A DNA stretch of 64,000 nucleotides, from the NCBI GenBank assembly GCA_947579605.1, contig OX388311.1, positions 29,018,951 to 29,082,950 on the forward strand. The letters run 5' to 3'. The notes under the pieces are model-generated. The model ran no database searches, was not told the DNA's origin, and was given only the letters and a program-made list of their open reading frames with translations. The position numbers and the translations under genes were made by a program. Below are positions 1 to 12,922 of this stretch, one piece after another; the first letter of the stretch is position 1; each line of letters begins with the position of its first letter. Origin of the DNA: Athripsodes cinereus. Its lineage: Eukaryota > Arthropoda > Insecta > Trichoptera > Leptoceridae.

Positions 1-132
1 CCTTCCCCTTTCCTATGACAACGATATCAGAGCGTAGGGAATAGATATATTTACGATTGTAATATCTCAGGAAAACTTATTCTTTTTTTACCCTCCTGGT
101 AAATTTTGTTCATATGACAATGATATTGACTT

Positions 133-466
133 ATTGAGTGTAGTGATGTAGCGAATGTGTGATTTTGGATATTCGCGAATGCGAATATTTGTTGCCGAAT
201 ATTAAAATTTCTACCCCCCCGTCGCTGAATTTTCAAAATGGTATAGGAATTTAAAATATTTCAAAACCTTTCGGTTTTCTTAAAGAATATTTTCTTACAG
301 TACCTTTTTCTACAATGTACCGGGTAAGTATCCGGTACTTTTACCGATTATCCGATACTTTATTACCAAAATAATATTCGCAAAACATTCGCATATTTTT
401 TTGCGAATACTTCGAAATATGCGAATATTCGCGAGTGCGAATATTCGTTACAACACTAATTGAGTG
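133..466. mobile_element. hAT-type MITE, copy 1, with 8-bp target-site duplication
   Basis: The element runs from 141 to 458 (318 bp). It begins TAGTGATGTAGCGAATGTG and ends with the inverse, CGTTACAACACTA. It is flanked on both sides by the same 8-bp word, ATTGAGTG (133-140 and 459-466). An 8-bp duplication with TAGTGATG-like ends is typical of the hAT superfamily. The interior has no reading frame and is rich in GCGAAT/ATTCGC words near both ends. Two related copies lie at 14341-14694 (opposite orientation) and 50566-50857. It is a non-autonomous element. Confidence 0.85.
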
Positions 467-3400
467 TTAGGAATGTCATGGGTTACTTAATTAGCAATGA
501 AAATCAAGGAGATAATAATAGATAGCATTTATATATATTTATAAATTGATATATTACAACATTATTGACATCTTTTCAAGTATACAATATGACAGTAATT
601 ATATAATTTCAACAAAATTACTTAAACTTAAAGCTAAGAGTACTTTCTTACATTGTATTATTGTAAAAAACTTAAACAATAAAACAATAAAATTATGATA
701 ATAATATAATATTGACCCCACTGTATAAAAAAAGGATACAATTAATATAGTAAAATGTAATGAGGAAATAATTATAAAATTTAGTTAGATACTAAAATAG
801 AACTTAAAATAATAAAATAAATATATTTTATAGTTTGCTCACTATGTCAAAGGAATAGAATAATGTGTAGAAAGAAGAAAGAGCAAGTAATAATGAAGAG
901 AGGATAAGGACCGAGAATCCCATTTCAATGTTTATGAGTCACTCTTGACGCTTGTTAATATTTGTTAATTTTATGTATATGAGGACTTTAACATTAGATA
1001 ATTGTCTTGGCATATTGCGAGTAAAACAATAGGGATATCATTCCCACCATCTTACTAACTCTTTGGAGTAGAATCTAAATTGTTTTAATTCAAATGAAAG
1101 CCATAACAGTATGGTAATGTACTAATCAAAGTTTTTTATAATATATTATTTTCATAATATAAATAGATAGATATTTATTAACATTACATTTGATATTATT
1201 GGTATGTTCAAATAATATGTATGATTATATTCTTAGCAGTGAGCATAAATTGGATTATAGATTTTTATTAATAGATATTTTTTTTGCATCCAGGAGAAGT
1301 AATTTCGATAATATGAATTTTTATTTTTATTTTTTTTATTTTTTTACATGGTACACAACAGTAATAATAAACATGAATATGGCATCATTATTATTTTGCA
1401 AAGAAGTCTATAGTGTGTCCATCCTATGAGTTTTTTTAACCTCTCCTCCATAGTGTAGGAGGTTAATTAAATTTATTTATTTTTTTCATTTATGCAACAG
1501 TATTTAGTTATCCATATTATATACACATACATTACAGTTAGTATTTTTTTGCCAGCAAAACAATTCACTGGCATGGAGAGAACAAATTGCATGTTTGTTA
1601 CATGCAGTTAGTCCGCTTGCTACCCCACTTGTGGAACATTCAGTGATGGTAAAGATAGATAGATAATTAATAATTCTAGAATAATATTATAGAGTGAATG
1701 TTTGTTAACAAGTTTGACTATGAAATTTCTTGATTATGAAAAAAGAATAAAAGTAAGCCATTGGTATTACAATGGTTATGTCATAAATTATCAAGTTGGG
1801 TGACTAGGTTTAAAACTTGCCGTCAATGATCATGGCAAAAATATATAATTCTTATAAAACTATAAAGTTTGTCTATAGATTTGCTGTAAACTTAGATCCA
1901 TTCTGTATTCATATTCTCTTTGTCTTTTTATGCACATCTCATAAAAAAAGTAACCAAATTTTACAAGATTTTGTTATTCAATAACAAAAATACTTTTGGT
2001 GCTATAACTTTTGATAAAACTAAACGATAATAATAAAATATTTGATGGTATAAATAAAAAAAAACTTCATAAAATGATCCCTTACTACTTACAGATAGAT
2101 AATTATAGTCGGAAAGCAACATTTTCGGGGATGATTGAAAATTTTTACTTAAAAGGAATTATTGCTAATTTATTCCTTAGTTATGACTAGATGACAGATT
2201 CTTAAAGGCACAAGGCCAAGAGTAACAACTGTGTTAATACTAACACTAGTGTATGTATTGTAAAATTAAATGACTATTTCTTTATGACTTGTGACTTTAT
2301 AATATTGTTATTTCTTTACAAAGGAACTGCATTTATTTATGGATGATGTTCTTAAGATTTACACACTTAAATATATGACGTCAGTATTTAATGAATGACA
2401 GAATAAAGAAATACAAAATACGTCTTTAATATCAGATTTATCAAATATATATTTCAGTAGATTTCTGTGTACTAAATAAAAAAGGGATGAATTGAAAAAC
2501 ACCACTTCAGAGGAGGGCTAAAAAAAATCCACATGGCTGTACACAAAGAATTTAAACTGTTAATTGTATGTGTTTTAGACAGTTCTCCAGTACCATATCA
2601 ATTACTCAGTTCTTTTCACAGATCAGATAGAATATTTATTATTTTGTTTCACGCTATTAGACATATTTTATATTTCAAAATGATATCTTCCTTACAGTTA
2701 AGCATAGCTATTGAGGAATTTATCAACCAAAAATCTATTGCTTTCCAACTATAAGAAAAATACTACTAATTATCAAAGGTTATAAACAAACACTAAAGAA
2801 AAGATTTGTTTTATGATTATAGTAGAATGAAGCATATTTCATAATAAAGAATATATAGATATATTGATTACAAAATTTTAGAAAAAGGAGTTTATATTTT
2901 TATAGAATTCAGAATATATGTAAGAAAATTTAATGTTTTTTAGCATTAGTTCTGAGAATCAAAACATTCTATGGTGTTTATAAGCTGTATCCACACTCAC
3001 TAAACAAACGATGTAAACAATGCTTTGTTTCTCGTTTCTTTTCTATGTCCATATAGAGAAGAAATGAAAAAGAAAATAATTATTTTGAATTTTCGGTTCT
3101 ACATAATATTTTATGTTATCCTGTGTTCATGATAAATTGTGATGCTCAAGTCTCATAAGAAATTGAATTCCACCTACTGGTGACCTGCTCTATCTTCACA
3201 ACACAAGTATATTAGTTATTGTAAGAGTATCTGGGTTTATTTAAAATTGAGATTCATCTATTTAGGAAAAAATGATTAATATTTTTGTAAAATTTAAAAA
3301 ACTAAATTTTACTTATTGATATGCATGTTCATTCGTTGTCAATATTAATTTTAATTAATGATTATCATCTTTTCGAAAGTATTTGCAGTATAACCCTTAA

Positions 3401-3829
3401 GTCCAACATTTCAATTAATCTTCAGGTTGATCCTTATCTAAATCCATTCTAATTCTATAAACTTTTGTCTTTTGTATCCAATAATCTTCAGTTAATCATG
3501 ATAGGTGCTTCACACCAAAATGCAAGAAACATATAGAACGATCCTCAGTAACCCTTACATTAAAATATTATTATTGTTACATTTTGATAGATCTGTATCC
3601 GGTTTCAAGAAAAATGAGGAAAATGGTAAAACAAGCTGATTAATATCTTTGAAATTAACTATATCTCTCCTTAACATATTGGTGTACAATGTTGTGATAG
3701 TTACTGAATAAAATAAGTTTACTGAATAAAAAAAGACAAAATTAACAGACTTAAGGTGCGCATTATAATAAGGGTCATACTAAGGTGACATTGAAATATT
3801 GGACCTTAGACTTAATAATAAAATAAGTT
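467..3829. other. AT-rich stretch without a recognisable gene
   Basis: The short open frames here lack codon structure, conserved motifs or splice context. The stretch holds a minus-oriented copy of the 'GGGGTAGCCAGC' dispersed family (about 1547-1655) and T-rich tracts. Its right end is the downstream flank of the RagC gene, which is read leftwards and stops at 3830. Confidence 0.6.
1547..1655 (-). repeat. Copy of the 'GGGGTAGCCAGC' dispersed family
   Basis: The plus strand reads GGCATGGAGAGAACAAATTG, then ACATGCAGTTAGTC and GCTACCCCACTTGTGGAA. These are the reverse complement of the core seen in longer copies at 61121-61369 and 62290-62533. Confidence 0.6.
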
Positions 3830-6800
3830 TCATGATGTGTGTGTGGTATTACTAGTTCTGCTGGAAATATTATCACTGGAAACATTTCCATTTGCCATCA
3901 TCATAGGAGCCGAGCTGATGGGAATATTGGGAGAACCAATTTCTTCTTCTGTCGGAGTTGTGCCTAGAGCCGGTTGATCTTTAGATCGCAGCTCAAACAC
4001 TTGAGTTATGGCATCACGGAAACAAAGGAAATTATAGTCAATGACGCCTGGAAAAATTAAAATAATGCGATTATGGTAAATACAGAAAGATTTTATGCAT
4101 AGAACATGAACATTTAGGCATATTGAAATAATAAAAAAGACAGAGTGATATAGGTACTTTGTTAAAGAGATATATATGCATTGTTAAAAAAATTATGTTT
4201 GAAAACATGGTCACTTTAGGATTCTTAAGAATGAATGCATGTGATATTGTGTAATAAATATATTGGTATTACCTTGTTTATCAAAGTTATCTTCTCGTAG
4301 GATGCAAACCAATGCCAGAAACTTGTTAACCTCCCTCAAGTAAAGTATTGTGCCATTGTTCAGTTTAATAAGACTAAAGCTCTGATTGTTGAATGCTGTT
4401 GTTTCCGTGTCGTCAACCAAACTGAAACAATCAACAAATTCTAACTTTTGACTTGAAAACTTTTTATCCTCAGAGGTGGACCATAATGAGTGGTTCAAAG
4501 GACTAGCCAGCCGAATCCACCTCATAGAAATCTTTTAAATCATATTTACTTTTTCGATCTTCCTTTCAAGATGACAGAATATTTCAAATGAGTATATCAA
4601 TCACAGAGCAATCACAGTATTCTAAAAAATATCATGAACATATACGCAAACATCTATTTATAGTTTTTTTTTTAAAGATGTATCTGAGTTAATGGTATGA
4701 ACCCAAATACAACCTTATACACCTGTCACAGTAAGCTAAAAGCTTGTATCGTGAAAGGGGATTTTATTAGCACCTGGGATCGAACCTCGGACCTCATGTG
4801 CATGAAGCCAAGACTCTACCTCCAAGCTACTGACGAACTCTATATAATGGCTTTTGTGTTAAAATAAAAAAAAATTAGCCCAATGCAATAAATAAGTAAA
4901 TTAGAATAGGTGACAAGCCCCATGGTTGAATGTATGAAGTGAAATGGTTTGACTTACCCATATATACAGGAAACATCTATGACAACATCAATCATATCAC
5001 AGCACAGTTCATAGCTTTGCATGTCTACAGGAGAACTGTCTGTGGCAATATAGATCTTTGAAACTACATCAAATAAGAAAGCTTTCTCTATTGCTGAATT
5101 CTGAAATAAAAATAATAAGTAACAATTTAAATATATTTTACTCCTTTCATCTTATTCATGCCTACTTTGGGAACATAAAGATGAGTTTAAAAAGCTCTCT
5201 AGAAGACAAAATACGTAATTTTAAGATGTTCAAAAACATTGACTTTTTGATCTATCTTCTGTACCACAAATTAAGTTGTCAGTGGAATAACCGCATATTA
5301 TCAACAACAGCTGTTTAGTTTCATAGAACGTACTTTAGTTAGTATTTTTAGCACAAAATTATTTATAGGGACACTACATATACCCACAGGTAAAATAATT
5401 TTAAAACTCAAATTAATTGTAATTTCATTTTAGAAATTAAAAAGAACTTTAGCTTACAGATATTAAAATATTCAAAAGGTTTTCTAATGTCGGCAACTGT
5501 GGTATAAGTTTCTGAACAACTTTTGAAAATGCTTCAAATATTGAGTGATCGTAGATGGAAGTCAAATGAAAACTGAGATGGATCTGATCAGCTCCCGAAT
5601 CCGTCAAGTCATCCGTCGCCCTCTGGTGTATGTCACGTTGAGATTCCATCTTGTAATCGTCACTTAATCCATCTACCTGTAAAATACACAAAAAAATTAC
5701 AACAGTTAAGATATATTTGAGAAAATAAAATTTATGATGCCCCACAAGCAATGAATACAAAATAATTAATTAATTAAATAAAAAATATTTTGTACCAATT
5801 TATTTCACCTATTTTGAAAGGATAAAGAACTATGTAACAGTTACAAACCATTTTTATAATAAAATAAATTACAATGTAAATTTAGGATGTGATTGTGGAG
5901 TATCTAACCTTATCAATGAGAATTTTATATTATCGCTGTATGCATGAAACCTCTTGAGTGAGAATTTGAAAATAAAATGAGATTGATACCAAATCATTCA
6001 TCTAATGGAGTTGTAAATACCGATGAAATAGCGTATGTGTTGAGATATCCGTGGAAAAAGTTATCGAGAGAAATTAAATCTTTAACACGCTGCATGATAA
6101 GAAAAAGTTAAATATACTATTGAACTTCTGAGACACCTTCTACGTAATGAATCAGACACATTAGATAATGTAATCCAGAAAAACAGTTTTTTTGATCTCC
6201 TGTAAAATTTTGATAAATGCACACAGGATGTTTCATGAAACCAACGACGATATATAACATATAAACAATAAAAAGGAGTTACCTTATGAATAAATACTTC
6301 AAATTTTATGTTAGGATTCACTTTGTACGCTTTAGTGACTGTCTGATTTAACTTATTTAAGGCCTCCATGTAATCATCCTGAAATAAATAAATAATATTT
6401 TAATAGATCATGAAAAATTATTAAAATAATTCTTTCGCTCCCTCTCTCTCTCTCTCTAGTTTCAATTCTTAATATTTTCTTTTCATTTCGATCTGTCCAG
6501 AGGCCTGAGTCAAAACACATTTTAGCATTACGTTTTTGTGTTCCAATCGTTGAATATAGACGACGTTGCACAAAAGTGACAATTTTCGTAACTATTGTGT
6601 ATCTTTTGCAACACTTACTTGCAACGTCGTCTATATTCAAACGCTAACGGAAAGAAAACATAACATTAAAATGTGTTTTGACTTTGGGCCCTGAGCACCT
6701 TGTAGGTACCATTCATAGTTTACTTTTGGTAATGGTTCCATTTGTTGATAAGTAGTGAAACTCAAACCATTTGTGTTTTTGTCAAAACCATTTCAATAAA

Positions 6801-8177
6801 TTAAAAATATATTAGAAAATACATCTATTAATTAGTCAATAATACTCTCACATGTATTGTGTATTTACCTGTGCATCAATAACGTAAACCAAAGCTCCAC
6901 ATCCACCAAATATCATTTCCGAGTCAAATGCCTGGTCAAAGAAATCAATTTGTCCGGGGAAATCCCAAATTTGGAACCGCACAAAGCTGCTGTTATTGAT
7001 ATCGTCTTTTACTATTTTATTTGTAGACTCCAGAAACAGAGTTTCATTTGGAGACATTTTGTGGAAGACTACTTTTTGTATTGATGATTTGCCAGACCTA
7101 AAAAAACTTTTTTTGTAAGAAAGGTCATAAGAGCAAGTGAAGTAATTGGCCCAAAATTTATTTTATTTTTATTTATTTACAATTATATACGGCGTGAGCC
7201 TTTTACATGTTGAAATTATGAGACAGAGTACAAAAGCATACTATTACACATTACCAATTCACATATACACAAGTCAAAGTTTATAAAATTACACATCAAG
7301 GTCAGAGTTAAAAAGAATTTACATTAACAAAACAAGTACAACAGAAAAAAAAAACAATATTTAAGGTAACATAATCGATAATGTTCTCTAAATAATAAAT
7401 TATCAATAAATTATAAATCATTTAACATTAACCATTTAATTATTAAACTATAAAATTATTAAACTATCAAATTATCAAATTATTAAATTATTGAATTATT
7501 AAATTATTGAATTATAGAATTATTAAATTATTAAGTTATTAAATTATTAAATCTCTATAACAGGAAAAAGGGCTCATTTTACCAGGTCGTATTTGTAAGA
7601 GAATTATTAAATGGCGAAAGGAATGGACATTAAACACTAATCAAAAGCAATAGAAGCGTACTTCTGAGACAGCTAATGGATTGGTTGCATCAACATAACT
7701 GTAGGTATTCAAGTCATACATTTACATTAATACACCAACAATGCATAAATTCCCATTAAAGCAAATAGGTGAGCAACAAAATTATTGTAAATATGTCATA
7801 TATTTAAGTCTTTGTAATCTATGGAAAGTATAAGTTATCATTTCAGTTTTTGTCTCCGAGTAACGACGGAAGTATCTAAACACATATGACTTATCAGTCA
7901 AATATTCCATGTTGTTGTAACGATGTAATACAACATAAACTTTGTACCTCCTAAGTCCCATCAACAGTATTCTAGGTTTTTGTTCTGATTGCATAGTTGT
8001 AGATTGTGGATCATTATCTTGCTCAAATTCTCCATATCCATAGTCTTTAGGGAAAGATCCAACGTCAAAACCTCCAACAGACTCATCTGGATAACTCTAA
8101 AATCAATCAATTAAACACGTTAGCTTAGTTATTTACAGTGAACAACATATCAAACTGATAAGAGAGAGGATTACCAT
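3830..8177 (-). CDS. RagC-D: Ras-related GTP-binding protein C/D (Rag GTPase)
   Basis: This is the RagC/D subunit of the Rag heterodimer, which in known systems binds RagA/B and recruits mTORC1 to the lysosome when amino acids are present. Exons on the minus strand are: start codon 8175-8177, then 7948-8096, 6869-7097, 6283-6378, 5458-5676, 4958-5100, 4273-4421 and 3830-4047. All introns are GT-AG, and the joined frame is open for 401 residues with a TGA stop. The P-loop GLRRSGKS is at residues 48-55, the G3 motif DFPGQ at 96-100 and the G4-like HKVD at 158-161. The long stretch [20 protein letters not shown] and the C-terminal roadblock-type region ([20 protein letters not shown]) are near-identical to what I know of fly and human RagC. 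The initiator ATG is immediately followed by a donor GT, and exon 2 continues as SYPDES. The C-terminal tail, rich in Ser/Thr/Pro, is family-variable. The 5' UTR is not delimited. Confidence 0.95.
4664..4840 (-). mobile_element. tRNA-derived SINE, family S, in a RagC intron
   Basis: Read on the minus strand, the head is GAGTTCGTCAGTAGCTTGGA, followed by a B-box-like GGTTCGATCCCAGGTGC. The body (CCCTTTCACGATACAAGC, then a CACCTGTATAAGGTTGTA-type segment) runs to an A/T homopolymer tail at 4664. Other copies lie at 9187-9367, 37590-37772 and 54519-54960. The copy sits in the intron between exons 6 and 7 of RagC. Confidence 0.75.
6440..6459. repeat. (CT)n microsatellite in a RagC intron
   Basis: A short run of CT dinucleotides (CCCTCTCTCTCTCTCTCT) lies in intron sequence between exons 4 and 3 of the minus-strand RagC gene. 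Confidence 0.8.
6500..6697. repeat. Imperfect palindrome (MITE-like) in a RagC intron
   Basis: Two arms are inverted copies. The left arm has AGTCAAAACACATTTTAGC and TTGAATATAGACGACGTTGC. The right arm has GCAACGTCGTCTATATTCAA and AAATGTGTTTTGACTTTGGG. The arms meet at about 6590, so an intronic transcript would fold into a hairpin of roughly 90-bp arms. No clear target duplication is seen. The outer ends (CAGAGGCCTGAG / GGGCCCTGAG) recall hAT ends, but this is only a resemblance. Confidence 0.7.
7150..7260 (-). repeat. T-rich LINE 3'-tail-like repeat
   Basis: A run of TTTATTTTTATTTATTTAC is followed by ATATACGGCGTGAGCC. This resembles the T-rich tract plus 'GGGCGAG' block at 26917-27055, 29110-29255 and 53346-53645. 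It lies in the large intron of RagC. Confidence 0.4.
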
Positions 8178-8817
8178 TTTGTATGTTCTGAGTGATCGTC
8201 GCACATTAATAAATAATTCAATTCACATCACAAATACCTATGCAATGAATGCTATTGAGTAATTTAAGTTTACAATAATGCGAGTAACACAATAACGCTC
8301 CCTAAATTATAATTTTTCTTTTCAATCACTTTTCAATTTAACTTTGATTCATGTTCGCATGACAAATAAAATGACAGTAACGTAGAAATGTCATAATGCG
8401 AGTTGCCATAATATTAAAATTGAGGTAAGATATGGCAGAGACACTACAACGCCATGAATACAGCATTCTTCTCCCTCGCTACTATGACAATGGTATCAAA
8501 TAAATGAGTGATAATATGAAATATCCAAGCATGAATTTTATTCATATAACACATATTATTTCATGGAATGCAGAATATAATATAGGTCAACCTCTTGACT
8601 TTTCATATATTGGAGAATCTTGAACAGATTGCACCCATTTGCTTACTGTGCTTCTGATTAGGATGGTATTCCTAAAGATAATTTTGTTTAAAGTTTTCTA
8701 AAACTTTTGCCTGATCTCAATATGCTTATAGATTTTTCTTGTCCACTCAGAGACAATCTCAAGGTATCCTGATGATAATATTACAACGTACTAGTCTAGC
8801 TTCAATTGAAGGCCCTA
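8178..8817. other. RagC upstream region; promoter not resolved
   Basis: This lies upstream of the minus-strand RagC start codon and must contain its 5' UTR and promoter. I see no clear TATA box or initiator. The segment around 8460-8500 (CTATGACAATGGTATCAAAT) echoes short repeats at 1-40, 46205-46240 and 47575-47620. Confidence 0.35.
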
Positions 8818-9186
8818 TATTTAATACTAGCGTCTAAAGGTAGAAGAAGAGGGATAAAAATACGCATGCGCACAAACTAGTGAAATACTCTATGATTAAG
8901 TTGACAGCTGTCAGGCTGTTACATAGGCTGTTTTCGTTTTGTGTGATGTTTGGTGAGGTTAAGTTACAATTATTTATTTAGTGTGAATTATCTACATATT
9001 TATAAATTTTTGTATTACCAATTCGGCTATGAGGCATGGTATGCATAATGTAATTTTTATGGCATGGAAAGGACGACATGTATAATAGTTTATCTAATTA
9101 TTTCAGCAAGTAACTTCAATACATACCAACATACATAATAATAGTATTTTATAAAACATGATTTCATAAGAAATCAATGAAATCAC

Positions 9187-9367
9187 GACTTCGTCAGTAG
9201 CCTGGAGGTAGAGTCTCGGCCTCGTGAACAAGGGGACCGTGGTTCGTTACCAGATACCGGCAAACTCCCCTTTCACGACGCTAGCTTTTAAAAGCTTACT
9301 GTGAAAGGTGTATAAGGTTGTATTTGGGTTTATAACAAACAAAACCCAGATATATCTTTTTTTTTTA
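9187..9367 (+). mobile_element. tRNA-derived SINE, family S, plus orientation
   Basis: Plus-strand order: GACTTCGTCAGTAGCCTGGA, GGTAGAGTCTCGGCCTCGTG, a degraded B box (GGTTCGTTACC), CTCCCCTTTCACGACGC, GTGAAAGGTGTATAAGGTTG, and a T-run tail. It matches the copies at 4664-4840, 37590-37772 and 54519-54960 and lies inside the 8825-12074 element. Confidence 0.75.
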
Positions 9368-9935
9368 ATGATTAAGTAGTAAGTTATCTGAGTGGCTTTC
9401 TAATGAAAGTGGACAAATCTGTTTGAAGTAAAATGTCAGAGTGCGAAAAGCCTAAAACTAATTGAGATTTTTACTGATTTTGAGTGACAAGTAACTTTTC
9501 AAAGAGCTGTGTAGATGGGGTACACTACAGTGTTGACTGGGTGAATCAGTTCCAGGATTCAAACCATGAGCATCCCTCCTGGAAGTCTGAGACTACCATC
9601 AGACTTCTGGCCATCTCATTGTCGAAGTAATAATTTTGTTATTTTGGATGTGTAAAGATTTTATCTTTTTTAAAATACATTGATAGTCGAGGGTAGGTAT
9701 ACTAGATTGATAGTACATAACATTGAAGTAAAGGAGAAAAAAACTAAGTGCATACGACTAATGATTTATATTCAAGAAAAAACTTTGTGATCAATCTCAA
9801 AACTTGATGTAAATTGATGAAATTACACAAACCTAATATTCGTCTCAGTGGGGAAGGAGTAAGTTGATAGTGTTATTTGATGATAAAGAATACCTAGTTA
9901 AAAAGTATTCTGCACGAACATTAGAACAATATGTG

Positions 9936-10030
9936 AAATAAGGGTTGAAAATGAATGTTTGGAGCAAGTGGACGAGTATGTATATTTAGGAAGTTTGTGA
10001 GGGATAGAAGATGCGCCAAGGATAAGATGT
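9936..10030 (+). pseudogene. LINE reverse-transcriptase fragment
   Basis: One frame reads RVENECLEQVDEYVYLGSL before a stop. The same peptide (VENECLEQVDE) is encoded on the minus strand at about 63810-63850 within the LINE fragment at the right edge. The phrase is typical of the region downstream of the YxDD box in LINE reverse transcriptases. It is a short scrap with no flanking frame. Confidence 0.6.
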
Positions 10031-12922
10031 TTTTAGACTAAGATTGGTTTTTAATTAATTATTTTCTTACACTCCTATATTTTTATTCTAATATGGTATT
10101 TTTAAATGTTTTTTTTTTATAAATAAATAGTATGTTTAATTAATTACTGTGTTTTACATCACCTGCCTCACATAATAGTAATATGCTATAGCTCTCTAAC
10201 TTTTATAATTGTAATATTATTTATTTCAATGTGTTCCTAAAGAACACCATAAGCATAATAATATGTTAAGTTTTTATACTGTTGCTGCTCTCTCTTCACC
10301 TCCTTTTCAGTCAAGCCGGGCATCGTCAATTTTGCCTCTGTGTTATACCCCTCCTCTTCCTTAAACCAGGTCCTCCTCCCAGACGAGAACCTTCAGCCAG
10401 CTAGCTCAATCTCAGGGTGAGAGAAAGAGGGTCAACAAAGAAATATTAATTCTTTTGTTCCAATAGTCTATCTGTTAGCAGGGGTGATGATTAAAAGAGA
10501 TATTTAGATTTTAACAACTGTAGTTAAATTAAAAAAAGCAAAACTAATATCTGTAAGCATAATTATAATAATAACCCTACTAGTTGTATATATTAGGTGA
10601 GAGTAATGGAGAATAAGTAACTTACGTTATCGCTGTGAGATATAGAGACATCAACAAAATATAATCATAATCAATGTTCTCCCTAGGCAAACCAATTCTG
10701 CAGTTAATGTACCGCAGAAACCTACTCTCTATCTTGTAAAGATTATTTTACAAATCAAAAAAGTATTTATAAAATTTTCAATGTATACAGATTTGAAAAA
10801 GGCTTACTGATTCTCAGCACAAAACCCAACATTAAAAATTATACAAAATCATTTATTTCATTCACTGATGCTAGCGGAGAATCATTTATTTTATATTTAT
10901 AAAAAAAGGATGTTTACTTCTGCAGAAACGCATAACTAGGTAATTCTTTGTATTTAATCTTAGTCTATTATTGTATCACCACTTCATCGGGGGTGTCTTC
11001 AGTTCTTCAAGCAAATTGCACAGTCCCCGGAATATGCCGATCGCAAAGAATAGGAGTATTTGAATAAGTTTTTTGTATTTCTACTAATTGAATCCTCAAT
11101 ATTATTCATATATCTTGTATAAAATACATTAGCTAATTTTTTACATTCTTTTCGCAATTTTGAAAACAGTTTATAGTCGTTCACCCGTAAGCTTGTAAAC
11201 TCAATACATTTTACGGCATGAGAGCCTATTGCCTAACAATAAAGTTGACAGAAAATCTGCAAAACTGTACAAAAATATTCAATAATATCATACATTTAAA
11301 ACTAAATAATACAAAATCACATTAATTCCTTGCAATAAGCATTCCAAAAAACTGACCAACTTTATGTACATCTAAACTTGATAGTTGGGTGTTAATGAGG
11401 TAAATAAATTATTAGAAAATCAAAATCCCTCTGCAATTATCAACATTGTAACATTCCGCTTAAAATTATAAAAAAACTTTCAATAGTCAATGAAATAAAA
11501 TAATAAAAATCAATAGGCACACACCATATACATTTAGGATAATAAATTGTAAGATAAAACATTATTATACTGAAAGTATATCTTGTGTAGTGATATCCTA
11601 GGTAGCAATAATTATTTTCACACATACACTCAGATCAGGCCACAAACAACACAACAGTTTCAAAAGATCAAACAGGAGTATCAACACACCTACAAATATA
11701 AGTAGAAAATTAAAAACAACAAATAAATTGAAGAGAAAACAAGTACATTGTGACAGGCATCAACATGATCCTTTTTGTGATTTAATATTATGCTAACTGC
11801 CATAGAATAATAAATACACTAAAGTACTAACTGCTATTTGTTCTGTTTCTTTAATGGAAGGTATTGAACATAGAATAATACATATTATACTAATTGAACT
11901 GGTGTTTTTTCATATTTTTTTTGTTCATTAGAAAACAATCTTCTCTGGTTTTTGCTTTTTTGTTTGGCGGTTCCAAATTTGTATTTACGCATAATATAAC
12001 AGCAGCCAATCAAAACTCAGTATTTTTGCGCTTGCGTACTTTCATCCCTCTTCTTCTACCTTTAGACGCTAGTATATTTAATGTGTCCATAAAGTGACGC
12101 TTATCCTGACCTTAATTTGGTTGAATTTGCTCTTACCTGTATCTCTCTATATTCCAGCAAACTGGAAAAAAACGGAAAATTCCAATAAACCAAAAAATTC
12201 TATAATCCAGTAAACCTTAATATTCAACACCAAAATATAACAGATAGGGTGACCCTCAGAGACATAATAATTGTCTTTATAAATACTTAGGCATTTTATA
12301 ATTTTTTTCAAATATTATTTTAATTATACCTACTTTGATTATTGATAATATATTGATTACAATCCTTATAAATTTAAGGGCTGACAGTTACCATTGAGAG
12401 ACACTCTATTTGTTCCCTATATTTTAATGCAAAATATTTGTGAAATATATTTTTGGATGCAAAAGCAAATTTAATCAAATTTAAAACTAGTTTACGATAC
12501 GCATCACTCTACGGGCATATTGAAATATTACACAGCTAGGCAACTTTTTAACTTTGAATATTTTTGTATACCTACGTTAGATAAGTAAATACGTGATCTG
12601 AACAAAGGTATGTAGTATTAGCGAAATACAATTCTGCAGTTCATTACACCTAACTGTTAACAAAATAATCTAAGTACACAATTGTTACCGTGTGCATTTA
12701 AAGTAGGAAACTGTAGGTAAGTACTGTTTGTTTCTTATTTGGTCTATAACTATATATTGTTATTAGCATCCAGACGATAATAATGAAAATTGAAACAGTT
12801 GAGTCGCTACAATAATAATGTGCTATTGCTTTATATGCATGGGCGTGCACATACCTCTACCAGTCATCATCTACCTTCCGCATATTGTGGCATTATTCGA
12901 GAATGTTCAAGACAATGATCTA

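Larger units (their letters stand above)
8818..12081. mobile_element. Candidate 3.25-kb non-autonomous DNA transposon with 47-bp TIRs
   Basis: The two ends are inverted copies of each other: 8825-8871 begins TACTAGCGTCTAAAGGTAGA, and 12028-12074 is its reverse complement, matching at 44 of 47 positions. The word TATTTAA directly abuts both ends (8818-8824 and 12075-12081), as a target-site duplication would. No transposase frame is visible between the ends. Inside are a SINE (9187-9367) and a LINE scrap (about 9936-10030), which probably inserted later. The superfamily is unknown; 7 bp does not match the 8 bp of hAT exactly. Confidence 0.65.

Noticed and set aside
4211..4525. Reading the RagC exon as an independent 104-residue gene
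   Set aside because: The first third is intron upstream of the acceptor at 4422; only 4273-4421 is exon.
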